Part shown: one piece after another, positions 42,006-56,042 of the stretch
Layout: every line of letters starts with the position of its first letter
Numbering within the stretch: position 1 is the first letter of the stretch
DNA from: Obelidium mucronatum
Taxonomy: Eukaryota > Chytridiomycota > Chytridiomycetes > Chytridiales > Chytriomycetaceae
Direction of reading: 5' to 3'
Length of the DNA: 64,000 bases
Assembly (NCBI GenBank): GCA_025765595.1
Contig: JAIVFH010000019.1
Coordinates: 248,001-312,000 of the forward strand
Position numbers and translations under genes: made by a program
The notes under the pieces: generated by a model
Told to the model about the DNA's origin: nothing
The model's database searches: none
What the model saw: the letters and a program-made list of their open reading frames with translations, nothing else

Positions 42006-42337
42006 ATGGATAAAATTAAAGTTACAAGGAGTTTGTCAGTTTGGATGGACTGGAATGGATTGAAAAGAAGACAAAGAGAATACACCGCCGAAAGGCGGTA
42101 TGGATCGAAAAAAAAAAAAACAATAAAGAATACACCGCCTTCGGCGGTATGACCGGCGACAAGAATCCGCCTTCGCGGGCGGACACTGAAAAAAAATTAC
42201 TTGATATCTCTAAAAGTAACTTCATTCTGTTGAGCTTCCGTAAATTGGCCTGGAGAAGAAAGCATATTTTTGATGGTTCCAGAGGCCATAGCACATTTTC
42301 GATCAATAATGAATTCAAAGCCGTCTGCGCTAATGAG
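40599..42337 (-). CDS. ELC1: Elongin C with a tandem array of four last exons
   Basis: Elongin C is the SKP1/BTB-fold adaptor in elongin and cullin ubiquitin ligases. Internal exon 42337-42201 reads [20 protein letters not shown], then [20 protein letters not shown] and TFRDI, ending in phase 2. The conserved remainder ([39 protein letters not shown]) occurs four times as a 142-base exon: 42001-41860, 41539-41398, 41153-41012 and 40740-40599. Each copy has an AG acceptor, the same phase and the same stop. Splicing to any copy gives an equivalent protein of normal length. The first exon (residues before LISADG) should lie between about 42350 and 42600 but I could not fix it. Which copy is used is unknown. 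Confidence 0.85.
40821..42180. repeat. GC-rich triloop palindromes of the Elongin C array
   Basis: Between the exon copies lie inverted repeats of the form ACCGCC-TTC-GGCGGT: 40821-40839, 40908-40926 (one mismatch), 41293-41312, 41618-41633, 41691-41706, 42131-42149, and a variant with GAA at 42081-42100. Degenerate half copies (GGATTCGGCGGTGTG) sit between them. Stems are 6-8 bp with a three-base loop. Several are followed by ACCGGCGACAAGAACGCCG, itself a looser inverted repeat. Confidence 0.85.
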
Positions 42338-42622
42338 CTTAAAAGAGAAGAAAAATCTGTTTAATGAGATGTGAAGCAGTGAGTGCAGATGGGATAGAGT
42401 TCAGTGGAGGTCGGACAGTGAGCAAAACATAACCAACGATGTCATTCAGTCCATCTTTTGGGTTGAGTATGCAGAGACTGAGAGTGGAGGTTGAGTAGAG
42501 TAGAGTAGAGTGGAGAAGCTTTGAACCTTCACACAGTCATCGGCCATTTATTTTATTTTTATTTTTATTTATTGCATTCTTTATTCTTTCCTTGATTTCC
42601 TTTCCAGCAAAAGCAAAGCAAG
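42338..42622. other. Divergent promoter region, Elongin C and MCM4
   Basis: About 285 bases between the first clear Elongin C exon and the MCM4 start. It contains GAGTA repeats (TAGAGTAGAGTAGAGTGGAG, 42498-42517) and a TTTTA-rich stretch at 42549-42575, and must hold the missing first Elongin C exon and the MCM4 promoter. Confidence 0.4.
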
Positions 42623-46263
<3,641 letters not shown>

Positions 46264-46492
46264 GTGTTGGTGTTGTGGTGGGTGGTGGTGCTGAGGCGGG
46301 GGGAGTTTGTGCTGTGTTGTTTGTTGGGTAGTTTTCGAGTTTTTTTTTGTATTTATCGATGTTGTGTTTTTTTTTTGGACAATATAGTTTTATTGGTTTC
46401 TCTTGAATATAAAACAAGTTGTGTAGTTTAAAAATTAGAGTATTATCTGATATTATTTTGGGTTTACGTAGCGGTTTCCTGTCTGGTTCAGG

Positions 46493-47545
46493 TTACGGTG
46501 TTGAAGTGGTGTTTTGGTATGGTGTTGATGGCTCTGCTGCTGCAGCTGAAAAGGCATTGAATGGTTGCAGGTGATTGAGATGTGGAGGTTGAAGATGCTG
46601 AAGTTGAGGTTGCGGCAGCGGTTGATGATATTGAGTAGCGTGTGGAAGTTGTGGAGGGGGTGGAGCGGGAGGATAAGTGTATGCCATTGAGGGGTAGTAT
46701 ACGGGAGGCAACATTACAGGCCGTTGTTGTTGTTGAGTAGAAGGGTAGTAGTAAGTGTATCCTGCTGTAGGTGGTCCACTGGTAGTGATGTGGGTTTGAT
46801 TTAAGTAAGGCTGTTGATGATGTGGTAGATTATATTGTTGTTGCTGTTGTTGAGGATGTGTGATTTGAATCTGGTGGTGGTGTAATTGTTGTTTTTGTTG
46901 ATGTGGATGTTGGTGTTGATGATGTTGATGATGATGAGGATGTTGTTGAAACAGTTTATGAGTTGCCTTGAGTTGCGCGTTTTCGGCTTCAAGCATTTTG
47001 ACACGCGTTTTGAGGGATTGGATGCGTAGCATTTGTTTGTGGTCCAGTAGATCTAATGTTTTGGTTGGAGAAGACGGGTCATTGTTGTTGCTGTTGTTGT
47101 AGTTGTTGTTGTCATTTGGATTTGTCAGGTTTTCATAATTTTTCGAGTTGGTTGACGATGAGTGCATCTTGATCATGTTTGCCACCTTGTCTTCTAGTTC
47201 TTGGACGTATTTAGCGCGGCGTTGGCGATAGGCTCTTGAATTTTGATTTTTTAGATTGGTTTTTGACAGGTTTGTGTTTTGGTACTACCTTTGAGCCAGT
47301 CTGTTCTGAAATGCGCGTCTCCTGAGGCAGTCGAGTGTTTCTTTGTCCTGAGGATGATGGTTTGGTTTCGATTCTGAAGCGGCGGCAGTTGTGGCGGTGG
47401 GGTGGAGTTGAGGGGTCTGTGGGGGCGGGGGTGATGACGATGACGTGGAGGAAGACGCAATGTGATTATCGTATTCCATTGGTGTCATTGATTGGGGGCG
47501 ATCTTGTGTTTCGAGTGAGTCCTCGCATATCTTGCTGAGCATCAT
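46493..47545 (-). CDS. bZIP transcription factor (Yap/AP-1-like basic region), copy A
   Basis: Two exons on the minus strand: 47545-47289 and 47234-46493. The basic region is RRRAFQNRLAQR|AYRQRRAKYVQELEDKVANM, split by the intron inside the Arg codon; NxxAQxxYRxRR is close to the fungal Yap/Pap1 signature, placing it near AP-1-like factors. A leucine-zipper-like heptad segment (LRIQSLKTRVKMLEAENAQL) follows after an Asn/Ser-rich insertion. The rest is rich in Gln, His and Pro (long His/Gln runs), typical of activation or low-complexity regions. Convergent with MCM4 (230 bases apart). No frame breaks. The start is the first of two adjacent ATGs. Confidence 0.75.
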
Positions 47546-48015
47546 AAGAGGGTTTGGAAATTGAAAAAGGTTTCTCGCGTTCACCAGAGTGTAGAGTATG
47601 TGGGGTTTTTTGAACTGGGTTGACGCGATAGAGTGCGATTCGCGTTCTTTTTTTTTTCGTTAAAGTGTTGACAATTCCTTTTTTTTTTTTCTCTTGAGCA
47701 TCAATCAAAACGACAATTCCTGAATCTGAGAAATTCTTGAACATGGTATCATATCGACAATATTTTGATTTTGCTGTTCTGTTTCGTTTTCGCATTATTA
47801 CTGGTTCAGGCGGTGCGAGAGGGTTGTCGTAAATTTTCCTTCTCACCAGACTTCTTCACCATCTGTGGATCTTCACAGTGGCAGGGCTTTTTCTATTCGA
47901 TCCATAACTGGCAAGCAAAACACAAAACATCATTCGAGTACTACATTTTTGTTCTACAAAGTAATAACGTACATATGTACCAAAAAAAATTCAAACAAAC
48001 AAAGAAGGAGTTTAA
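47546..48015. other. Intergenic region between bZIP A and the TIR-like gene
   Basis: About 470 bases, AT-rich, with T runs at 47648-47660 and 47680-47691. It should contain the bZIP A promoter and the 3' UTR of the membrane protein. Open frames here (a 126-codon minus-strand one) show no recognisable domain and are probably 5' UTR. Confidence 0.4.
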
Positions 48016-48916
48016 CTAAGCAAACAAGCGATTAAAAATCTCAAAAAAAACGGCTTTTTGGTTTGGAAGCAAAGCGTTGCTCAACGAGCAGTAAACTACT
48101 GGGCACCCTTCGTACTGAATGAACGATTCAGTCATTTCAGTCGTGACTGAACTCGAAACATTGTCATACACAATTGGAACATAGCGTTTCTGGTTCTGAG
48201 AACAAATTTCTAGAGCCGTAGACAAAAAAAATAGGGTTTCATGTAAGAGACAGTAGATTAGACAGAAGCAACGGATTCCTCCTTACCTTTCAGACGATGG
48301 ACAATTTTTCCTTCTCGATAGATTAGAAACCGATCCACCTTGTGGACTGCGACAAGGATACAATCAAATCGATCTAATTCGGAGCGCGCAATCTCAATTT
48401 CTTCAGGAAGACCAGCAATTCCAACTGACTCTGTTGAAACCTTGTACTGCGACGAGAGACTTGATGAGATTGTTTTTTCAAGTTGTTGAGTGACGAAAAG
48501 CGACGGTCCGAAATCAGTGTCATAGAAAAACAAGAGAGAAAGAGGTGGCTTGGGCAATAAGACTGTTGGTGCTGGGGACAGAGAATTATTGTTCCGGGAT
48601 TCCAGAAAGGCCCCCTGTGGCTCCATCAAGCCTTTTGCAAACATCAGTATTACGGAGCAACCAACAACCAAAAAAACATTGAATTACCTTCAGCACTCGA
48701 TTGACTGGGTATCTTGGCTTTCCGCTTTCTAATCACAGCAAAGGCAATTATGGCTCCAAGTAAGAGGACAATTAACGAGATTCCCACGCCAAGACCAATT
48801 GCCAGGCGATCATCTTTCGGGGGAGGGAAAGAGTCGATGCTTGTTGGCGCAATGCTGTTGGTTGCTGCCGATGTTATGGTGGTAGCAGTCCTTCTTGAAG
48901 CTACTGCTTGAACCAC
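48016..48916 (-). CDS. Single-pass membrane protein with TIR/SEFIR-like cytoplasmic domain (5' end unresolved)
   Basis: Minus-strand exons: about 48916-48688, 48631-48287, 48209-48016, with good splice sites (GTAATT, GTAAGG donors) and matching phase. The first readable exon encodes a Ser/Thr-rich extracellular stretch, a Pro/acidic hinge, then one transmembrane helix GLGVGISLIVLLLGAIIAF with a basic stop-transfer RKRKAK. The cytoplasmic part looks like a flavodoxin-type TIR or SEFIR fold: LLFFYDTDFGPSLFVTQQLE (box-1-like strand and helix), then EIEIARSELDRFDCILVAV (helix and strand) and KRYVPIVYDN (strand D-like). Upstream of 48917 the same frame holds a Cys-containing stretch (RQCIDIPDEHC) and then a TAA, so the 5' exons and signal peptide are unresolved. 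The TIR call rests on pattern only. Confidence 0.4.
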
Positions 48917-49237
48917 CGAGTTAAGTACATCCGCTGCCTTTTTGGTCGTTGTCTTTTATGAACAATGTTCATCAGGTATATCAATGCACTGTCTGGAACG
49001 ATGTGAGTAGTCCTTACTGCCATTCTCAATTTGTAAAAAGGAAAAACGACTTTGATCCTGACTTGGGTTCATTCATAACCCCTCCAAATTGAACCGAAAA
49101 AAAATGAAAAACAACAGATCGCTCACTTTCTAAGCCAGTCGCTGGATCAGAGCTGATTCAGAATACAAAGCGAAAGAGACACAGCCGCATCAAAGTTTAG
49201 CGAACGGCACCTTCGAGTAACTTTCCTCACAATACTT
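48917..49237. other. Region between TIR-like gene and bZIP B
   Basis: About 320 bases. The left part (to about 49010) probably holds the missing 5' exon of the membrane protein, with CIDIPDEHC readable on the minus strand at about 48957-48990. The remainder is AT-rich and without a recognisable signal. Confidence 0.35.
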
Positions 49238-50019
49238 TTATTTTATTTGAATATTAGGCAGTGGTTTAGATTCTCCACTTTGTACAGTTGTAGAAACTGA
49301 AGACGTTAATGAAGTATGAAGGGGCGAAGTAACGAAATGTTGCTGGTGCCAAGAATAGGGAGTATATCGTGGCGGGTCATATTGGGCCATGCGTGGTATT
49401 CCTCCAGGACCAGGCGAAAAGTAGAATGCTTGCGTTAGGGGGTGAGGCTTTTGGGTAGTATTCATTTGATATTGGTCGCGTCGTAATCTTTCCGAAATGC
49501 AACTGTTTTCTGTTTCCAGTTGTTTGATCCGCGGTTAATGGTCTCTTGATTCTTCATCAAATCTGCCTCACAGACAAAATCAGCCAAGCTAATTGTACTA
49601 CTGCCGCCGTCGCTACTAGCGCTATTCCTCCTATCCTTCGTTTTTTGTGCTACCAACTGTTTGGTGAACGTTTTCTGGCTCGGTCGAATACTTGTCATCT
49701 TGGCGACTTTGTCTTCCAGCTCCTTTATATATTTTGCGCGTCTTTTACGATAAGCTCTGGAAATGGGGAACACCATCGTGAGGAGATTGAAGAAGACTGT
49801 ATCAGAGAGATTGTATAACTCCAAAAAAACTTCTCCTACCTTTGAGCCAGCTTGTTTTGAACTGACCGCTTTTTGCGACTGCGGCTATTGCATAGTTCAA
49901 AGTCATGGTCTTCACGTGGTATTCCTTGATTTCGGATCGGCGTTCACCAAGCGATGATCTCTCGCTTCCTGTTTGTCCAATACAACTCCGTACCGCACGT
50001 GGAAGTCTTGCTGCGCCAT
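49238..50019 (-). CDS. bZIP transcription factor, copy B
   Basis: Minus strand, exons 50019-49840 and 49756-49238. The basic region SRKKRSVQNKLAQR|AYRKRRAKYIKELEDKVAKM is interrupted by an intron at exactly the same codon and phase as in copy A about 2.5 kb away, and matches it closely, so the two are paralogues. The zipper (RIKQLETENSCISERLRRDQ) becomes readable only after a frame change near 49530; another change near 49905 separates the start from the basic region. The C-terminal part is Pro/Tyr/His-rich. Distance to the start of the metallo-hydrolase gene is short. Probable DNA-binding regulator; target unknown. Confidence 0.6.
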
Positions 50020-50239
50020 ATAAGAGAAGTAATACGATTTATCGTTCTGCCGTAGTGAAGGGATATGGTTGTTTTTCGTTTGTCATTGAATAACGAAAAA
50101 AAATTGCACGGAAAATTGAAAAACCCAATCCACACATGGTGGTAAAAATGACGAAGAGAGTACTTCATTTGACTTTTAATGACCCGTTACTTCACTTTTT
50201 TTTTAAGGATTTTTTTTCATGTGTACTCAAAAGATATGT

Positions 50240-51589
50240 TTACTCCAAAGATACAACCAATCCATCAAATGCAGGTGCAGCTTTGATTTGAGCGTCCAGC
50301 AACTCCTTGTGTGTCTTTAGACGGGTTTCCATCTCCTCATGTTCCATATCATGACAAAAATCCGTGAAGAAGAGCTGCTTGGGTTTGAGTTCAAGGCCAA
50401 GCTCCACAGCCTCGTTAAAAGAGAGGTGGGATGGGTGGGTCAGCTCTGTAAAAATCACAGCACATAAATATACAGAATCGATAACAAATAAATTTGCACG
50501 GGCCGCTCCTACCTCGTAAGGCATCCAAAACAAGTACTTGACTATCCTTGATGAGTTGTTTGGCGCGATCAGGAATACGGTTTGCGTCAGATATGTAAGT
50601 TATCCCAGGAAGTTTGAATCCAAGGCAGTAATATGGTTGGCCTTTGACAGTTCCATGTTCGACTGTTGATGACTTTGGCATTAATAAATAGGAACTGTTC
50701 AGCCAACAGTTCAATTTCAAACCTTCAAACGGAATAACGCGAAGCTCCTCAATATTCAACACAGAATACCCTTCTTCAGTAAACTCCACAACTTCCCCAC
50801 TCTGTTCGCCATCAAACACATGAAAGTCCAATGCAGCAATCTGACCTCCTCCAGTTGCCCTACTCCGATCCACCAAGTACGGAAAAGCACCCGCAATAAC
50901 CGCCATTGCTTCTTTATTCAAGTAGATGGGAATGGATTCCTGAATAGGTCCGCGTTCAGGTTGCGTGTCTGACTTAAGCGTCCACTGTCTCAAGTCATCA
51001 AGCCCCATGACTGCATCTGCGTGACCGTGCGTGATAAAAACAGCATCAATTTGAGTGATTCCGTAGAAAGGAAACCACTGGAGAGCCGCCGTGTAGAATG
51101 TTTTCCCCACGTCAATGAGAATATTCCTGATTCGTCCATCGGAGTGCCTGTTGCAAGAGTTCAAAGAAAGAAAAACAAGAGATGGAGGAATTAGACAAGG
51201 CGTTTTGCACTTGTGTTTTTAATACCTGTATCGGTATACACCGCTGGTGTTGTTTCTCTTGTTTTTGTTGAAAGATGGGGGAGTCTGAACAATGCCCACG
51301 CCGCTTCTCTTTGCCGCTTCGAGAGAAGCGGACGGCGGAGTCCACGTTGCGGCTTTGAGACACACATTGCAAGAGATTGGCTGTCGAGTCAAGCAGCTCT
51401 GAGGAGGGTGAGGGGTGAGATCGCTGGCAGGCAAGAACAATCAGATCTTACGATATTCGGTACGGCACTCGAGGTTCCTAGTTGTTGCATGGAAGCTCTT
51501 CTAATTAGTGTCTTGGCTTTCATAAATGCGATTGCTCCCTTTTTACCTGTTCCTAGGAAGATGAATTCGCGATCACTGGCCTTGGACAT
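50240..51589 (-). CDS. Metallo-beta-lactamase fold hydrolase (PhnP/C777.06c-like)
   Basis: Minus strand from ATG 51589. EFIFLGTGTSSAVPNI is assembled over an intron, then CNVCLKAA and KNKRNNTSGVYRYR, then ILIDVGKTF, and the metal site THGHADAVMGLDDLRQW. Further motifs are ITYISDANRIP (Asp ligand), LVLDALR, HPSHLSFNEAVEL (His) and FFTDFCHDMEHEE. This order is that of the RNase Z-like/PhnP-like branch of MBL hydrolases conserved in fungi and plants as putative hydrolase C777.06c. Two metals and a phosphodiesterase activity are expected from the family; the substrate is unknown. A long insertion between the catalytic motif and SDANR is present as in relatives. Frame is consistent in the parts checked. 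Confidence 0.8.
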
Positions 51590-52085
51590 TGTTTTTTCAG
51601 CCACTTTTCCAGAAGGCGAGATTTGATGATGTATATGCATACTGTGAGAATATCGAGGCTTCAATTATTGCTGTTCTTTTCCCAACTTTGACTGTAATTA
51701 ATTGTTTGTTCCATGCATGTGAAGGGAGAAACCGTAATGAATTCAGGAATGAAAGGGAAACCAAAATCAAACGCGGTCGACTTGAATCATCTACGGCGAG
51801 TTTAAATTCACAGAGTGTCCTTTTTTGCTTGACTTCAGATTGGGGATTCATAATTTTTTGCAATGAGTCACCAAAACAGACCGCCCTTATTATTACACCA
51901 CGACTATTCACGTCCCTCGACTTAATAAATGGAAAGCGAGGCAAATGCCGCATAATGTATATGATTTTGAAGAGGTTCGTGTATTTCTGATCAACGAGAC
52001 TTCAAACACAGAATCCCGCTTATTTGTGCAGCCACTGGATTCTATTTATTTCTTCGATTTTTTTTTCGAAAGAATATCGAGGCAT
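51590..52085. other. Region upstream of the glycosyltransferase-like gene
   Basis: About 500 bases downstream of the divergent hydrolase start. A hydrophobic plus-strand stretch at 51629-51690 (RISRLQLLLFFSQL) could be a signal anchor for the following membrane gene, but frames break and splicing is unclear. ATATCGAGGC occurs at 51650 and again at 52075. Nothing else recognised. Confidence 0.3.
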
Positions 52086-53486
52086 CAGATTATGTCACGG
52101 ATCGCGTGCGGCTTGAACAAGTCACTGCTGCCAGTGCCCAAAACAATAGCACACCGACCCCAACGCAGAATTATACCACTACAGCTCAAGAGTTAAGAAG
52201 TCAACCTCGAATTATTTACTACAACCGGCATTCAGGTTTGGAAGAAATGTGAATGCAATGTTTCCTTTTTTGATGCTTACCCTAAGAGCCAGGAACCCTA
52301 CAAAACTTTGAATACATCGCTTCACAGCTGAATATATCATTCAGACCCGTGAATCCCGTTTTTATTCAAAATGTGGGCGGACCTCAAATGAGCAAGAAAC
52401 GCGCAGACGAAATTCTTCAAAGTGGATACATTCAACTCGTTTGCGATAGCGCTGATATTATTATCATTGCTGATATAGCAACTGGTGAAGAATCCGACTG
52501 CCTGTCCTTTTTCTTTCTGTCTTTTTTATATTGAATCATTTACAGACGCAAGACCGTTTCTCCAATCTCTTGCATCAAGTTCTGGTCAATATAAATGTAA
52601 ATCAAAAATTGCTATGGAACTCACGAACCGATTCGATTGGAAGATTCCTGATACTGAAGAGTATTACAGGTTGCTTGCAACTTTGATAACCAAAACCAAA
52701 CCAGATAACCTGTTCTGGATCGCAAATAATCCATACGAAGGAATTTATATGCGGAAAAAAATCCACGTGTCACCAGTATTCCGCCTTTTAAGGAGCAGCG
52801 GAATAACAAGTCTCCCTCAACTTCCCCTCCAACAGCAAAACGAATCTCAATACGCAGTAACAAATGCAAGAAACTGGACACGCGTATACTCAGAGATGAT
52901 GCATCACGGGATACCTGTCCTCGCCAAAAAATATTACGGCGGTCCGAAAACTCTCGCCCAACATATCGCGTACATTGATTTCCCGTATCAAGTCAGCACT
53001 ATGAAACTCTACGAAAACTTGCGCGAAGGTATTTTCTTGCTTGTTCCAAGTCGAAAGTTTTTCAGACAGCTGGTTGAAGCAAATGTGTTGCGATTTTGTT
53101 GTTGGCAGGAGTTTATCGATGAGAATGGAAAACTGGCGCGCAATTGGCACATGAATATTGATTATTATCGTCCAGAATTGAGGCCTTTTATCACGTATTT
53201 TGGGTCTTGGAAAGAGTTGACAGACTTGTTGGATGGGGAGAGGTGGAGGAGGGACAAAGGCGGAAAGCAGCTGCTTGACCAAGCTGCCGAAAGAAAAAAG
53301 TCAGCGCATTTAATTGAAAAAATGACTTTGGAGACAGTTCAGGGATGGAAGCAGATATTTCTCGAGATGGGATACACTGTTGGAGGTGCTGAGAAAGGTG
53401 CATTAGATCGTGAAAAGGCGGCCGAGTTGAGTTCTTTAAAGCAGATTGTTCCAGTTGGCGTTAGGTATTTGGAAAGGGGAAACTGA
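52086..53486 (+). CDS. Glycosyltransferase-like protein, probably type II membrane (5' end uncertain)
   Basis: Exons about 52086-52234, then 52288 to about 52481, then about 52546-53486. A Thr/Asn-rich stem with potential N-glycosylation sites (NNSTPTPTQNYTTT) precedes PRIIYYNRHSG, NFEYIASQLN, then CDSADIIIIADI and a core with KCKSKIAMELTNRFDW. Further motifs: NLFWIANNPYEGIYMRKKIH, MMHHGIPVLAKKYYGGPKTL, EGIFLLVPSRKFFRQL and LLDGERWRRDKGGKQLL. This looks like a fungal, glycosyltransferase-like family acting in the secretory pathway, but I do not recognise a named member. The C-terminus at 53484-53486 is well supported. Dbp5 starts only 29 bases downstream on the same strand. Confidence 0.5.
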
Positions 53487-53515
53487 GATAGAAAGGAGAA
53501 GAAAGTAAAAGTAAA

Positions 53516-55818
53516 ATGACAAACCCAACGTCGCCAATCGGTAAATGGGGCGATTCTGAAGACCCCACCGCCACTGCTCCGGCCCTGAGTTTGTAGTATT
53601 TCTTCGTGTTCGAATGCGCCTGGGTTGACTGGACTGGAGTGGCCCTAATGGGTTCGAGAGTCGGGAGAACCATCCCTCCTTGCTTGCTCCCGTATCAGCC
53701 TAGCTAAAACCCGTCTTTTGCTTAGACTCTGGCTGGGGCGCTCCACCAAAGACAACCGACTTGTCAGGAATGAAAAGCGGCTGGGGTGTTGCGTCGCCTA
53801 CTTCACCATCACAAGGTTTCTCTTTCGCTTTCTGTGTTATTATTCACTGCTTTGATTCAACTTGATGCATTTGTTTTAGTCGATCGAGTTGCAAACCAAG
53901 TGGCCGAACTGTCTGCTCAGGGTGGGTTTTCCACTTCCCACAATCACCTGCCTGTTTTAGACGCCCATTCAGCACAGCGAAAGGAACGCGGAAGATCAAA
54001 TAGGGAATTTAAACAGCTGGAATTCATTTATCTCAATAGCTCTGGTTGAACGACACAGGATCTGGGAGACTAGGGAAACTGAACCATAAGTTCGCTTCAC
54101 CAACCAACAACACTATTCTTGATTAATATCCCGCGATCCGGTCCGCTAAAACCAACAAATATCCCTTCTATTCAATTCAGACGAGAAACCGCAACCAAAA
54201 CATACGCGTTTAGTGGAGGACGACGAATGGGGTGCAGCCTGGCGCTGGAGGCGAAGGTGGCGATGGACATGATGCCAACTCTCCAGACAAGATTGTTGTC
54301 ACGTTGAGCGATGGAACGGTGGATCCCACACTGTATAACGGTGTCAGGTCGTTTGAAGATCTTGGATTGAGTCAAGAGCTCCTTAAGGGAATCTATGGTA
54401 ATGGGATTCCAGAAGCCTTCAAAGATTCAAGAGAGGGTAATTGCGCTGATGCTGTACTTCATATTATAAGCTTACACAAAGCCCACAGGCTCTGCCAATG
54501 CTCTTGTCTGACCCACCAGAAAATATGGTCGGACAGTCCCAATCTGGTACAGGAAAGACAGCTGCCTTTGTACTTACGATGCTATCTCGCATCGATTTTT
54601 CCAACCCTGCGCTTCAAGCCCTGTGTCTTGCACCTTCCCGTGAACTCGCCAGGCAAATTATGGAAGTTGCCTAGAGAGATGGGCAAATACACTGGTGTTA
54701 CTACTGCGTTTGCAATCAAAGATTTGGAAGTCCCAAGGTGCTTTGCCTTTTTTTTCTTCTTTTTTTGTGTGATCTTAATCGCCCAAAACGTAGAAACACC
54801 AAAATTCACGCCCAGTTGATTGTGGGTACTCCTGGTACCGTTATGGATTTTGCTCGCAAGAATATGATCGATACGAAACAAGTCAAAGTCTTTGTACTTG
54901 ATGAAGCTGATAATATGCTTGATCTGGTTCGGCATTTTTATTTCTATTTTTATTTCTTACATATTCTTTTTTTCCAGCAAGGACTCGGAGACCAGTCCGT
55001 GCGTAATCCGGAAACTAATGCCTCCAACCTGTCAAATTCTCCTCTTCAGTGCGACTTGGACGGACTGAGTTGAGAAACTTTGCGCAAAGAGTTGCCCCCA
55101 ATGCACGTGCAATTACTTTGAAAAGAGAGGAATTAAGTGTAGACGCCATTAAGCAGTTGTATATGGATTGCAGAGATGAAGCCCACAAAACTGAGATTTT
55201 GATGGCGATTTATGGCCTGTTGACCATTGGCCAGAGTATTATCTTTGTTCGAGTAAGTTGTCTCTTTTTTTCTTCGTTTTTGTTGGTGGGGACTTATTCT
55301 CTTGCAGCAAAAACACACAGCCGACGAGCTTGCTCATGTTATGAACGAGGAAGGTCACGAAGTCTCGTTGCTTCATGGGTTTGTGTTTTGATTGATTTTT
55401 GATCTGACTTTCTCAAATTTAAACTATGAATCCTCAACTGTTTGCACAACACGATAGATCTCTCGACGGTGCCCAACGTGACAAAGTAATTGACGAATTC
55501 CGTGAAGGAAAATCCAAAGTTCTCATCACCACCAACGTGCTCTCCCGTGGAATCGATATCCTCCAAGTCAACCTTGTAATCAACTTTGACATGCCACTTC
55601 ACGTTGATGGAGTCTCTGTTGATCCTGAAACATATTTGCATCGTATTGGAAGAACGGGTCGGTTTGGCCGTACGGGTGTGAGCATCAACTTTGTACATGA
55701 TGCCAAAAGTTTCCGTGAGATGGATGCTATTCAGAAGCATTTTGGGCGGGAGATTGTGAGGGTTGGGACTGAGAGTTATGATGAAATTGAAAGAATGTTG
55801 AAGAAGGCTATTAAGTAA
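53516..55818 (+). CDS. DBP5: DEAD-box ATP-dependent RNA helicase Dbp5
   Basis: Start [16 protein letters not shown] at 53516, then further N-terminal pieces ([34 protein letters not shown]), [20 protein letters not shown] and the Q motif region [10 protein letters not shown]. Helicase motifs in order: [12 protein letters not shown], Ia APSRELA, Ib [52 protein letters not shown]. The stretch [17 protein letters not shown] and [20 protein letters not shown] are typical of Dbp5/DDX19, which remodels mRNPs at the cytoplasmic pore side with Gle1 and Nup42. Single extra bases break the frame at about 54401, 54670, 55006 and 55070; two of these fall at in-frame stops (TAG, TGA). Stop 55816-55818. 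The window also has the Nup42 partner gene. Confidence 0.85.
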
Positions 55819-56042
55819 GCGGGGGCTTGTTTCTGACGGGATGTTGACTCGAGAGGGAGAGGGTTTTGTGGATTAGTTCTTTTTTTTTGAAGGGGGGTTT
55901 GAGTGATGGAGTGAGGTTGTATATCGCTTTCGTGTGCAGAATAAAAGCAAAGACTTCCCGTTAATTTACTTTATTAGTGTACACTCATCATAAAAAAAAG
56001 AGCACGAGCAGAAGAGGGCGAGGTATAATTTCTGACATGTTT

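Noticed and set aside
40821..42180. CRISPR-like array
   Set aside because: Spacing and repeats look superficially regular, but units contain a eukaryotic exon with splice sites, the repeats are palindromic triloops of variable number, and the host is a eukaryote.
53500..53760. Possible tRNA or small RNA gene in the stretch after the glycosyltransferase-like gene
   Set aside because: It is explained by the N-terminal exons of Dbp5 (GKWGDSED and [10 protein letters not shown]); no cloverleaf or A/B boxes were found.
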